A stretch of DNA of 40,742 nucleotides from Actinopolymorpha alba DSM 45243 (GCF_000373925.1 NZ_KB892794.1:1-40742); one strand, 5' to 3'; shown: positions 17,108-25,314, numbered from the stretch's first letter. The notes: a model not told the origin generated them from the letters alone. Translations and numbers: made by a program.

Positions 17108-17736
17108 TCACGGTCCGGCGTTGAAGGACAGTCGCAGCACTGCCCGCTTGCCGGTGTCTCGGATGGTGACGAACCCGCGCGCCTCGAACGACTGGCGGCG
17201 TCCCATCCAGTTGGCGTTCTCCTCTGCCCGCCGGTCGGTCAAGGCGTGCTGCGGGATGTTGACCTTCGGAAAGGCGTCGACAGCCGTCGCGCCTGACGCA
17301 CGGGCGTACTCGATCGCGGCGTCGAGCAGCGCGCTGGACACCCCCGTCCCGCGCGCGTCGCGATCGACATAGAAGCAGGTCACGGCGAAGACGCCGCGGT
17401 CTCTCCCGGTCAGGGGCCGTACTGGCGAGATCGCTCGAGGCGGGAGTAGTCCTCACGCGACGCGACCGCAACCCGGCCGACCGGGCGCCCTCCGGCGTAG
17501 GCGATCATCCCGGGGGTGCGGCCATCGTCGACGCAGGCCTTCATCGCTGCCTTGCGCAGCGGACGGGGCCCTTGCTCTTCTCGCCCGCCCATGCACCAAC
17601 AGGAGCCCGGAATCGGCGTACCGCCACGCGGGCCCTTGCGCCCGAACAACTCGACGAGGTCGTCCCAGCGATCGGGCGTGACTGGGTGGATCTCCACGCC
17701 GGGGTCGTTTCCTCGACCGGTTCGCAATACGCTCAT
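17108..17736 (-). pseudogene. GNAT acetyltransferase disrupted by a 1-nt frameshift
   Basis: Two adjacent minus-strand frames make one GNAT protein. The first (17410-17736) begins MSVLRTGRGND, contains CWCMGGR as in this acetyltransferase group, and ends ASREDYSRLERSRQYGP-stop. The second frame picks up without a gap as LTGRDRGVFAVTCFYVD, followed by the acetyl-CoA-binding motif RDARGTGVSSALLDAAIEYAR, and ends at 17108. The break falls at a C4 run (GGGG at 17413-17416 on the plus strand); one extra C would restore an approximately 209-codon gene. It may be a genuine pseudogene, a sequencing or assembly slip in a homopolymer, or phase-variable. The start lies 4 nt past the GIY-YIG stop, so it sits in the same operon. 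Confidence 0.8.
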
Positions 17737-17740
17737 CGCC

Positions 17741-18631
17741 TCACTGCTCCCCTTCTAGCCGGTCGCTGATCACTGGGTTTATCTCGTCACTGACAAGGCT
17801 CCGGTATGTCTCGACATCGAGAACTCGCGCACGAACGTGGTGACGCAGTCGACGCGCGCGCACGAGCCGCGGCCCGGCGGCAAAGAACCGTAGCGCGGCT
17901 TCTTTGTCGCGGCGCAGTGCCGGCTGCATAAACTCCGGTCGATGAGCTGCGGCCTGAAGCAGTTCGTCGGCTAATCGAGATCTTGTCCCGGACAGGAACC
18001 GGTGCAGGCCGTCCCGAACAGCCGACGGGGCTGCCACGGTGAACGATGGGGGCGCCGATTTCGTTATCGAAGCCGGCATGTGGGTGCCGTGACCTGCGGC
18101 CGCCCACAGGAGGCGCAGTAGGGCGGTGTAGCCGTCGCTGCACGCGATCCCGAGGCGGGACCCCATGCCCTTGCCCAGGTGGGGGAAGCATCCATAGGCC
18201 CGCCCCGTCGGAGGCACAACGGGTTCCAGCGTGAAGCTGAGCATCCCCGTCGCCACCTCGGCCACGACGATGTACGGGACGCGCGCGTCCTTCCCGACCA
18301 GATCTGGTGCGCGGTCGTCCAGATTGCCGTTGAACGGGGAGCGAAGCGCGAAGATCAGATCCTCTTCTCGCCAGGCCGCGGCCTCGTCGTCGACAGCGAC
18401 CTCCCACACAACCCGACGTACGAGGTCGTACTTCTGGTGCCGAAGCGACTCGGGACGCGTCGTCGCCGCGTGCTGGCGTAGACGCTGACGCAGGTTGCCC
18501 GCCTTTCCCACGTAGAGGACTTCATCGCTCTCGTCGAGGAAGAGGTAGACGCCAGCCTGGCGGGGGGCAGCGGCAGCCGCGGCGTTCAGCACGCTGAGCC
18601 CCACCTCACCCCATCCGTTCGTTTCGATCAC
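17741..18631 (-). CDS. GIY-YIG nuclease related to the N-terminal part of UvrC/Cho
   Basis: This 296-residue protein has a GIY-YIG endonuclease domain at residues 25-100, with G27-VY, Y40-VGKAGNLRQRL and a likely catalytic Glu in WREEDLIF, arranged as in UvrC and Cho. The C-terminal part has a UvrC-like stretch, RFLSGTRSRLADELLQAAAHR...DKEAALRF, resembling the region around the UvrB-binding motif. The RNase H-like 5'-nuclease and HhH domains of full UvrC (about 600 residues) are absent. It probably nicks or processes damaged DNA, or is a UvrC-derived standalone nuclease; this is inference. Its ATG overlaps the stop of the VOC gene by 4 nt, and a GNAT gene follows 4 nt downstream. Confidence 0.8.
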   Translation of the reverse strand: MIETNGWGEVGLSVLNAAAAAAPRQAGVYLFLDESDEVLYVGKAGNLRQRLRQHAATTRPESLRHQKYDLVRRVVWEVAVDDEAAAWREEDLIFALRSPFNGNLDDRAPDLVGKDARVPYIVVAEVATGMLSFTLEPVVPPTGRAYGCFPHLGKGMGSRLGIACSDGYTALLRLLWAAAGHGTHMPASITKSAPPSFTVAAPSAVRDGLHRFLSGTRSRLADELLQAAAHRPEFMQPALRRDKEAALRFFAAGPRLVRARRLRHHVRARVLDVETYRSLVSDEINPVISDRLEGEQ

Positions 18632-19014
18632 TCTTCGAGGTCCGAGGGCGGAAGCCAGCAGATGCAGAACGGGTGGCCGGCGGGATCGGCGTAGATCCGG
18701 ACACCCCTGTGCGCGCTGGGATTGTCTCTGGCCCGTAACACGCGCCCGCCGAGCTCGAGCACCTTCTTATGCGCGGACTCGAGATCCGCGGTGTAGAAGT
18801 CGAGATGAATCTGCTGTTGCGGGGCGCCGTCGGGCCAGTCGGGTGGGACGTGGTTCGGGGCGTGCTGGACCGCGAGCGCCCAGCCACCGTCGATCCAGAT
18901 GTTGTGCCACCGGTCGTCCCCTTTCACGGTGCCGTCCAGCAGCGCCGCCCAGAAGGTACTTTCGGCCTCGAGATCCGCGGCATCCAAAACGATCTGCCGA
19001 TATTTGAACTTCAC
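18628..19014 (-). CDS. VOC (glyoxalase/bleomycin-resistance fold) family protein
   Basis: The 128-residue product is built of two beta-alpha-beta-beta-beta modules typical of VOC proteins. It has KYRQIVLDAADLEAESTFWAALL at the start, HLDFYTADLESAHKKVLELGG in the middle and YADPAGHPFCICW at the end. Candidate metal ligands are the His in IHLDF and residues in the last strand, but full metal coordination cannot be confirmed. Substrate unknown; members range from dioxygenases and glyoxalases to drug-binding proteins. It is the first gene of the leftward VOC, GIY-YIG, GNAT, DUF1905 series and is divergent from the MDR dehydrogenase gene. Confidence 0.85.
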   Translation of the reverse strand: MKFKYRQIVLDAADLEAESTFWAALLDGTVKGDDRWHNIWIDGGWALAVQHAPNHVPPDWPDGAPQQQIHLDFYTADLESAHKKVLELGGRVLRARDNPSAHRGVRIYADPAGHPFCICWLPPSDLEE

Positions 19015-19100
19015 GAAATCCCACTCCTGTCGCTCTGCGTCGTACTCGTCTCGCGCTCATCCGCCTCGCAGGGTGGACGATAGACGGCTTCGTGGTCAGA

Positions 19101-19122
19101 TCCCGGCCGCGAAGCAGGAGAA
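19101..19122 (+). repeat. 22-bp leader repeat, copy 1 (MDR dehydrogenase)
   Basis: An exact 22-nt block (TCCCGGCCGCG then AAGCAGGAGAA) ends just before the start codon of the dehydrogenase gene and contains its ribosome binding site AGGAG (19116-19120). The identical block recurs at 20214-20235 before the WYL regulator. Read in the frame of the downstream gene, both copies encode PAAKQE. Confidence 0.8.
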
Positions 19123-19126
19123 CGAC

Positions 19127-20116
19127 ATGGTGAACGATGAGGGCATGGCCGAAGCAGTCGTCATTCCGCAGCCAGGCAGGGTCGAGTTGTGCGAGGTCGG
19201 GCTACCCGATCTGGAGCCCGCTCAGATCCGTCTGCGCACTCGGGTATCGCTGATCAGTACGGGTACGGAGAGCATTGTCTACAAGGGCCGATTCGCGCCC
19301 GGAACGCACTGGGATCAGTGGTTCAGCTATCCCCATCGTCCCGGGTACTCGCTCGTGGGCGAGGTCAGCGACGTGGGCCACGAGGTCGCTGGCGACTTCA
19401 GTGCGGGTGACCGGGTGGTGGCACTTCTCGGCCACGCGTCGCAGCATGTCGTCGACGCCAGCTTGTGCACGCGGGTGCCGGACGACGTTTCGGACGAGGA
19501 CGCGGCGTGGTTCGCGCTGGCAAAGGTCGGCTTCGTCGGCGTGGAAGCTTCGCACGCACGTGTGGGCAGTTCCGCCCTGGTCGTCGGGGCGGGCCCGGTC
19601 GGGCAGATGGCCGTACGCTGGCTGGCGGCATCGGGCGCGGCTGAGGTGGTCGTGGTCCACCGCAGCGGTGGGCTACGCCTCGACCTCGCACGAGCCGGAG
19701 GAGCCACGGCGGTCCTGCAACGGGATCTGGCCGACGGCCTGCCGGGAATGGCGCCGCCGGACACCATTCTCGACTGCACAGGCAACCCGGACGTTCTCAC
19801 TCATGCGCTGGCGGCTGTGGCGGATCACGGCCGTGTGGTCATGGTCGGCGACGTAGGTGATCCCTCACAGCAGCGTCTCAGTTCCGACCTGATCGTTCGT
19901 GGCCTCACGGTGGTGGGCGCACACGGCCGCCACCTCTTGGGCGGGCGTGAGCACGACGTTCGCCGGTTGTTCTTTCGTCTTGTGGCGTCGGGACGCTTCG
20001 CAGGCATGAACGGCCTCGTCACTCACAAGTTCACACCACACGAGTGCACCGAGGCATACGCGCTGCTTGATGCCGACCGTACGGGCACCATGGGCGTGAT
20101 CTTCGACTGGCAGTAA
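19127..20116 (+). CDS. Medium-chain (zinc-type) dehydrogenase/reductase
   Basis: A 329-residue MDR-superfamily oxidoreductase. The N-terminal GroES-like domain has VSLISTGTESIVYKGRF, PGYSLVGEV and AGDRVVAL. The Rossmann domain has the nucleotide motif ALVVGAGPVGQMAVRWL, and a short C-terminal helix closes the fold. The classical zinc ligands are not all obvious (the usual Cys and GHE are missing: the segment reads PHRPGYSLVGEV), so it may be zinc-independent, like BchC-type or threonine-dehydrogenase-like relatives with the SLISxGTE motif. It oxidises or reduces an unknown alcohol/ketone using NAD(P). ATG 19127 has AGGAG 6 nt upstream; the open frame extends further upstream. The WYL regulator gene follows in the same direction 120 nt on. 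Confidence 0.8.
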   Translation: MVNDEGMAEAVVIPQPGRVELCEVGLPDLEPAQIRLRTRVSLISTGTESIVYKGRFAPGTHWDQWFSYPHRPGYSLVGEVSDVGHEVAGDFSAGDRVVALLGHASQHVVDASLCTRVPDDVSDEDAAWFALAKVGFVGVEASHARVGSSALVVGAGPVGQMAVRWLAASGAAEVVVVHRSGGLRLDLARAGGATAVLQRDLADGLPGMAPPDTILDCTGNPDVLTHALAAVADHGRVVMVGDVGDPSQQRLSSDLIVRGLTVVGAHGRHLLGGREHDVRRLFFRLVASGRFAGMNGLVTHKFTPHECTEAYALLDADRTGTMGVIFDWQ

Positions 20117-20213
20117 GGCAGAGCTGGTTCTCGCCAACTCCCGATCAGCATCGGCAGGCGCCTGCAGAATCACGGCCTTCCAGCGCCACGCACTCAAGGC
20201 CAAGTGCGCCAGG

Positions 20214-20235
20214 TCCCGGCCGCGAAGCAGGAGAA
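20214..20235 (+). repeat. 22-bp leader repeat, copy 2 (WYL regulator)
   Basis: Identical to the block at 19101-19122, including AGGAG at 20229-20233. The base before the block differs, and similarity extends only a few nucleotides upstream (CAGA versus CAGG). Confidence 0.8.
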
Positions 20236-20236
20236 G

Positions 20237-21271
20237 ATGGCTGCCATGGATCCGGCCGTCCGTCTGCTCCGGTTGCTGTCGCTGCTGCCGTCCCGGCCCT
20301 GGTGGTCTGGGCAGGAGTTGGCATCCCGCCTGAGCGTCTCGTCCCGCACCCTGCGCCGCGACGTGACGCGGCTGCGCGAGCTGGGCTATCCCGTCCAGGC
20401 CACCGGCGGCCACGCCGGCGGTTACGCGCTCGGCGCGGCGGGCCGGCTGCCACCGCTGCTGCTCGACGACGAAGAAGCGGTCGCGACCACACTGGGGCTT
20501 CAGATGACGGCGACGAGCGCGGTTGCTGGCATCGAGACCTCCGCTGTTGCTGCTCTGGCCAAGCTCGACCAGGTGCTGCCGCCGCGGCTGCGAGATCGTG
20601 TGCGGGCACTGCAGGAGGCGACTGTCCGGCTGCCTGGGCCGGTGTTGCCGGCCGTCGATCCCGCCGTGCTCACCGTGCTGGCGACGGCGTGCTGGCGTAC
20701 CGAAACGCTCCGGTTCTCCTACACCGACCACGCCGGCCGGATCAGTGCGCGCAGTGTGGAGCCGCACCAGATCGTGCAGGCAGGTGGGCGGTGGTACCTG
20801 GTTGCCAGGGACCGCGACCGGCAGGCATGGCGGACGTTCCGGATCGACCGGATCGCAGGGCCGGCACTGACCGGGCAGCGCCACCGGTTCACAGACCCGC
20901 CGGATGCCGCGGCAATGGTGTTGGAGGCAACCAAGCTCGCCGTCTACCGCTACGAGGCACGCATCCTGCTCGACTTGGAGCACGAAAGGGCGGTGCAGGC
21001 GTTCCGCGGCCACATCATCGAGCCGACGCCAGACGGGCGGTCCATCCTGCGGGTGGCGGCCGACGATCTCGGGTCACTGGCGTTTTACGCCGCTGGCCTG
21101 TCCTACGACTTCGAGGTGCTCGACCCGCCCGAGCTGCGCATCGAGTTGCGACGCCGGGCGTTGGAGATTGCCGCCCGTCACGCGGAGCCGAGCTCGATCC
21201 AGGGCTCTACGACGGCCGCCGAGACTCCTTCCAGCTCTGGACGAGGCGTACGACATCCCGGCCCCGTCTGA
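20237..21271 (+). CDS. YafY-type transcriptional regulator with HTH and WYL domains
   Basis: This 344-residue regulator has an HTH_11-type winged helix in residues 5-60 (RLLRLLSLLPSRPWWSGQELASRL, then SSRTLRRDVTRLRELGYPV). The WYL domain is at about 150-235, with EPHQIVQAGGRWYLVARD and TFRIDRIAG. A WCX-like C-terminal extension binds or transmits a ligand signal (residues 240-320). WYL regulators sense small ligands or nucleic acids. The tail after residue 315 is low-complexity and overlaps the convergent phosphotransferase gene by 65 bp, so it may not be conserved. ATG 20237 lies 3 nt after AGGAG; ATG 20246 is an alternative with 12-nt spacing. Its leader shares 22 bp with that of the upstream dehydrogenase, a likely target or co-regulated gene. 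Confidence 0.85.
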   Translation: MAAMDPAVRLLRLLSLLPSRPWWSGQELASRLSVSSRTLRRDVTRLRELGYPVQATGGHAGGYALGAAGRLPPLLLDDEEAVATTLGLQMTATSAVAGIETSAVAALAKLDQVLPPRLRDRVRALQEATVRLPGPVLPAVDPAVLTVLATACWRTETLRFSYTDHAGRISARSVEPHQIVQAGGRWYLVARDRDRQAWRTFRIDRIAGPALTGQRHRFTDPPDAAAMVLEATKLAVYRYEARILLDLEHERAVQAFRGHIIEPTPDGRSILRVAADDLGSLAFYAAGLSYDFEVLDPPELRIELRRRALEIAARHAEPSSIQGSTTAAETPSSSGRGVRHPGPV

Positions 21272-21950
21272 GGTGGCGCCGAAGGTCGGTGATTCGGAAG
21301 GCGATGACGAACGCCTCCCGAACGCCGGAGAAATCCCAGACGCCGGAAAGTGATCCCATTTCGCCCTCCAGGACGATGTTGTCGCTGGTGAAGTCGTTGT
21401 CGAGCAGCACCCGGCCGTCGATCCGGTCCGAGAGTTCCCGCGCCTGCGTGAGCATGTTGTTGACATCTGGGCGTACGGATACAGGTACGTCGTTCGCGTC
21501 GATCAGGTCGGCCCGCGCTTCGAGCGAGAAGAAGTCAGGTATCCCGATTGACGCGATTTCGGGCTCGGTCAGCGCTTGATGAAGCGCGGCGAGGTACTCG
21601 GCCATCGACGCCGCCAGTGCCTGTTGACGTGACCGCGTCGCCGAGAGGTAGCTGCCCCGATCGAAAGGCCAACCGATGATCTTGCGGTAGGCGCAGAATC
21701 GACTTCGCTGTCCGACCCATTCGACTCTTGGGATCTCGACCGGGAGCCGACCGTCGAGTGCGGCGAGCACGGCGACCTCGCGATCGAAATCGATCCAGCT
21801 GCGGGGGAAACGATAGATCCACTCTGCGGTTTCGAGCACGAAATTCTGGTCTCCGGCGCGACGGACCGCGCCGCTGAGATCGACCGATCGATCCTCAGCC
21901 TCCACGGCCTCGATCAGTTCGGCAAGCGAAGGTTCTTCGGTGAGCGTCAT
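21207..21950 (-). CDS. APH-fold phosphotransferase with altered catalytic loop
   Basis: This 247-residue protein has APH-superfamily features: WIYRFPRSWIDFDREVAVLAAL in the ATP lobe, PRVEWVG linking strands, and the loop D184-N-D186-F-T-S-D-N191. The canonical pattern is HxDxxxxN, so the His position holds Asp while the catalytic Asp and the Asn are kept. The metal-binding motif reads WD206-FS instead of DFG. It is shorter than most family members at the C-terminus, and its end overlaps the convergent WYL regulator gene by 65 bp. It may retain activity or be a binding-only homologue; substrate unknown. Starting at ATG 21950, preceded by GGGAGGGA, gives a good ribosome binding site. Confidence 0.75.
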   Translation of the reverse strand: MTLTEEPSLAELIEAVEAEDRSVDLSGAVRRAGDQNFVLETAEWIYRFPRSWIDFDREVAVLAALDGRLPVEIPRVEWVGQRSRFCAYRKIIGWPFDRGSYLSATRSRQQALAASMAEYLAALHQALTEPEIASIGIPDFFSLEARADLIDANDVPVSVRPDVNNMLTQARELSDRIDGRVLLDNDFTSDNIVLEGEMGSLSGVWDFSGVREAFVIAFRITDLRRHLRRGRDVVRLVQSWKESRRPS

Positions 21951-22106
21951 ATCCCTCCCAGCGATCGTGCTACGGCGTAATTGACGGCGGCGCGGACATA
22001 ACGCATATCGTCACGAGACGTTGATACGCTGAATTCGTGGCTGAGTCGAGCAAGCTGCGGTCAGTCGCGTACCGGCCGGGCCCAAGGAATCAGCGGTCCG
22101 GTAGGG

Positions 22107-22739
22107 TCACATCGTCGCAAGCCACGGATGATCTGGCTGCGTCAATTCGATCGCATGCCGCAACCAACGCTGGTCCTTGACATCCAGCACCGGCCACGCG
22201 GCATCGAAGTCCTCCTGGTCTTTCGCGCGTAGCCCACGTGCCTTGTGCAGCAACTGGATCTCCGGTCGCAGATAGTCGATCCCATCCTGCGTCCATACGA
22301 TCTCATCGATCGGCCGAGTAACCCGCGAGTCGCGCTTGAACTCCCACGTGTCCTCGGCAACGCCCATGAGGATGATGTCGTACTCCCAGGGATCCCCTCC
22401 ACTGCTGCGCGCCCACACGTTCTCGCAACTGTCCGGCAGTTGGTCGTCGCCGACGTCGCCGGGGATGAGCACGCGAAGTGTCTCCTGATCGGCCGCCCAC
22501 AAGTCGATCCGTCCTGCCAAATGGCGGCGCAGCAATGGAAGCTCATGCCTGGGGATGCTGGGGTCCAGGTCACTGTGGTGCCGTTTGATGCCAGTGAACG
22601 CCTCGATAGCCCACCCGCCTGCGATCCACCAACGCCCGCGATACTCGGCGAGCATCGCCGCAGCGTCTGCTGGGGTTCGTTCAAGCCAGGGACCATAGAT
22701 TCTGTGGATCTCGTCGTGACTCAACTCTCCAATAGGCAC
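22107..22739 (-). CDS. ANT(2'')-like nucleotidyltransferase
   Basis: The 210-residue protein has the pol-beta-type nucleotidyltransferase signature of the aminoglycoside-2''-adenylyltransferase group. G-GWAIEAFTG (WWIAGGWAIEAF) is followed by RHHSDLDPSI, in which the D-L-D pair supplies metal-binding aspartates. The downstream LRRHLAGRIDLWAAD and the C-terminal helical block (EIQLLHKARGLRAKDQEDFDAAWPVL) also match. It would transfer AMP or another NMP onto a small-molecule hydroxyl. Chromosomal actinomycete homologues are common and need not confer resistance. It is flanked on both sides by APH-fold phosphotransferase genes on the same strand, with gaps of about 80-160 nt. Confidence 0.8.
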   Translation of the reverse strand: MPIGELSHDEIHRIYGPWLERTPADAAAMLAEYRGRWWIAGGWAIEAFTGIKRHHSDLDPSIPRHELPLLRRHLAGRIDLWAADQETLRVLIPGDVGDDQLPDSCENVWARSSGGDPWEYDIILMGVAEDTWEFKRDSRVTRPIDEIVWTQDGIDYLRPEIQLLHKARGLRAKDQEDFDAAWPVLDVKDQRWLRHAIELTQPDHPWLATM

Positions 22740-22820
22740 GTCAGGACGCTATCGCGCAGCACAACTGAGTCGCAGCTGCTGCGCATCCGGCGAAGCCCGG
22801 CAGCGGTGGTTGCGGACCCT

Positions 22821-23849
22821 TTAGTCCAGCAGGCCGAGCGTCCGCAGGTCGTCGTGCAGGGCGAGGGCTAGGTCCGTGGGCGTCTCGGCGAGGTCGGGGT
22901 TACCGGCGTTGTCAAGGCGCCAGGGCAGCCCTGCGAACGCATCCACGGTACGGACGAGTAGCACCTCCTTCCACGCTTCGGCCCCGTCAAGGTCTACGCC
23001 GGTCAGGTGTCGCACGGCCTCCAGGTAGCTGGCGAAGAGGTCCCACTCCTCGCGACCCGAGTAGGCGGCGAGTCCGGCAAGCGTCGTGGCTATGTCGGTA
23101 AAACGGGGACGCTGGCCCATCGTCTCGAGGTCGAACATCACCAACCTCCCGCGCGACCAGCCGACCTGCTGTAGATACAGCTCACCGTGGTTCAAGGCCG
23201 TCGGCAATGCCGCGACGGCCGCCTCCGCTCGCCGGTACGCATCGAACCAGCTCTCTGGGTCGACCTCCACAGACACGGCAGGATCTGCGGCCAACGACGT
23301 CAGGGCAGCCTTGACACGTGCGCAAAACTCCGCGGCCGGCATCCCAGACGGCAGCATGAACAGCTCAGCAGGCGGTGCCTCCAACGCGTTGAGTCGAGCG
23401 ATCAGTCGGAGCAGCTCGGCTACGTCGCTCGGCTCGACCCCTATCGTTGGAACGAATTCGAGAACGACCACCTCGCCGCCGTCTCGCACCGCCGAGTACA
23501 GCAGCTTTGGAGTGGGAAATCCGCAAGACGACAGGAACGCATACCTCGCCGACTCCGCCCTCGCCGGCTCCTCGCTCCGCTTGCAGAATACGGTCTGCGT
23601 GAGCGTCGAACCTTCCACGCCGCGGTGGCTGACGGTGACGATGCAGGAGTTCGTCCCCTTGTGGAGGCCCCGTTTCTCGTGCGACACCCACGCCCGTGCC
23701 CCCTCCGCGCCCACAAAGCCCGGCAGGAACTCGCCGAGGTCCCGCCAGGTCAGCCCGTACGGCAGAGCACACGGACGCGGTTCAATCGGCACCGGCGAAA
23801 GATTCGCCGGCGCAAACCTGCTCATCTGGTCGGACATGCCAACGAGCAT
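22821..23849 (-). CDS. APH-fold protein with degenerate catalytic motifs
   Basis: The 342-residue protein has an overall APH/choline-kinase-like layout, but the catalytic loop reads H221-G-E223-L-Y-L-Q-Q228, where HxDxxxxN is expected (Asp to Glu, Asn to Gln). The following motif is MFDLETMG instead of DFG-x-x. The hinge (VVVLEFVPTIG) and helical lobe (DIATTLAGLAAYSGREEWDLFASYLEA) are conserved. The substitutions suggest weak or no phosphotransfer, or an unusual chemistry. The start is uncertain: ATG 23849, 23837 and 23828 are all in frame and none has a well-spaced ribosome binding site. The 250 nt upstream of it hold only a short ACCGGT-type hairpin near the gene. Confidence 0.7.
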   Translation of the reverse strand: MLVGMSDQMSRFAPANLSPVPIEPRPCALPYGLTWRDLGEFLPGFVGAEGARAWVSHEKRGLHKGTNSCIVTVSHRGVEGSTLTQTVFCKRSEEPARAESARYAFLSSCGFPTPKLLYSAVRDGGEVVVLEFVPTIGVEPSDVAELLRLIARLNALEAPPAELFMLPSGMPAAEFCARVKAALTSLAADPAVSVEVDPESWFDAYRRAEAAVAALPTALNHGELYLQQVGWSRGRLVMFDLETMGQRPRFTDIATTLAGLAAYSGREEWDLFASYLEAVRHLTGVDLDGAEAWKEVLLVRTVDAFAGLPWRLDNAGNPDLAETPTDLALALHDDLRTLGLLD

Positions 23850-24100
23850 TCCTCACCACCGCACCGGTAGCCACCGGTTTGACGGTCGGCGAACATATCG
23901 GACATGCCGAAGGGCTCGCTCTGTCCCAACTCTCGGTCTGCCCCGGACGAGGAACCCCAAAGGTACGCACACAGTGTGGGGCGCGGGAAGCGGCAGCGCT
24001 GTGACCAGTGGTGTCTCACCTAGGTGGCACGCAACGGCAGACGCCTGTATGACGCTCAGGTGACGTTGGCGACTCATGAGGAGCCACGACTGCCCTCGGG

Positions 24101-25288
24101 TCAGAACGTCATCCAGCCGGTGCGGTTGTACCAGTGGCGGCCCGATCGCAGGTGAGTGACGATCGCTCGTTGCAGTGCCGTCTGCTGCGGGAGGTCGTCG
24201 AGCAGGAGAGCAGGAACCACTGTGCCTTCATAGCGGCGGTGGAAGATGTGCTCCAAGGGAGCCCAGTCCGCCAGCTCACGGTCGACGAACGTAGTGAACC
24301 GTCGCTGGAACCTCAGGATATTGGACGATTCCGGCAGGTAGGCGCCCAGCTGGTCATCCATCAGCCACGAGTGGCATCCGAATGCCGCCACTTGCTCCGG
24401 GAATCGCTGCGGGAAGAACGCCCGCGCCTGATCGAGTGAATCCTCACACGCGTGCGGATCCAAGCGGCCACCACTGCCAGGGATGTGGACGTTGAGCCCG
24501 CATTGCCCAACGGCGAGCACCGGATGCTCTGGCGATTCCGGCGATGGCCGCTGGCGGTCGAAGGCCATACGCCCCAGCCGGTAGGAAACTCCGCTGAAAA
24601 TGCGCGGCATCCCCCACGTTGCTTCCAGGCCGGCGAGACCAGTCACCCGCCGAGCCGAGGCAAGCTCTTCGCCCAGGGTTGCCAGACTGGCCCACGAGAT
24701 CTCGTCAGACACGTCGCGGTCGGAGTGGTAGCGGCGTACGTATGGCAGAGCAGCCAGGCCCACCCAGACATACAGGTGCCGGCCCACCGAGCCTGTCTCC
24801 ACGGGTAACGCGGGCCAACCCCCACCGGCCGGCGGCACGCCCATCCCTACTCGCAGGGCGCGGTAGGCGCGGTCGAGAACCCACCACAGCGCTGAATGCT
24901 CCAACGGGTCTGGTCGAGCTGCGAGGGTCGTCGACCGGTCGACTGGATCAACCCCAAGCCGCTCCAGCAGCTCCGCCGCCTTCGCATCATCCGGCAGCAT
25001 TGGTCCAGCGGACCCTACCGGCAGGTCCACGCTCGGCAACCACGTCAGCGTATTCGGCGGCAGATAAAGCTGGCGCTCCACTTCGTTGACATCAAGATCA
25101 CGAAAGTCTGGCTCCTGCGAGGTATCTGGACACACCGCCACGCACCCCTTACAGATTGGCAAGGCCTTGTTCTGTCGATTACGGGACACGACGAGGATCC
25201 ATCGGTGGGCCGGCTCGCCGTGCTCATCCACCCGATGCGCCAGCAGTCTGCGCAGGCATGAAGCGCAAGAACAAGTATTGTTTTCCAC
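24101..25288 (-). CDS. GNAT-fold acyltransferase with cysteine-rich N-terminal extension
   Basis: A 395-residue protein. From residue 97 on it matches the acyltransferase family with an N-acyltransferase N-terminal domain (AELLERLGVDP...LWWVLDRAYRALRVGMG) and a GNAT-like C-terminal domain (GLEATWGMPRIFSGVSYRLGRM, NVHIPGSGG, CHSWLMDDQLGAYLPESSNILRFQRRF). The first 60 residues are different: six cysteines at 6, 8, 11, 46, 49 and 53 (CxCxxC and CxxCxxxC), likely a zinc or iron-sulfur site. The first start is a GTG at 25288 with no clear ribosome binding site, so part of this extension could be untranslated; an ATG at residue 97 would remove it. It is divergent from an ABC exporter pair, with a 20-bp palindrome between. 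Substrate unknown. Confidence 0.7.
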   Translation of the reverse strand: MENNTCSCASCLRRLLAHRVDEHGEPAHRWILVVSRNRQNKALPICKGCVAVCPDTSQEPDFRDLDVNEVERQLYLPPNTLTWLPSVDLPVGSAGPMLPDDAKAAELLERLGVDPVDRSTTLAARPDPLEHSALWWVLDRAYRALRVGMGVPPAGGGWPALPVETGSVGRHLYVWVGLAALPYVRRYHSDRDVSDEISWASLATLGEELASARRVTGLAGLEATWGMPRIFSGVSYRLGRMAFDRQRPSPESPEHPVLAVGQCGLNVHIPGSGGRLDPHACEDSLDQARAFFPQRFPEQVAAFGCHSWLMDDQLGAYLPESSNILRFQRRFTTFVDRELADWAPLEHIFHRRYEGTVVPALLLDDLPQQTALQRAIVTHLRSGRHWYNRTGWMTF

Positions 25289-25314
25289 GACACGGCTGGG
25301 ATGAAATAGCCGCG

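Noticed and set aside
23862-23880. ACCGGT-AGCC-ACCGGT as a terminator
   Set aside because: It lies upstream of the leftward phosphotransferase start and not at a gene end. The arms are self-complementary 6-mers that are common in GC-rich DNA.
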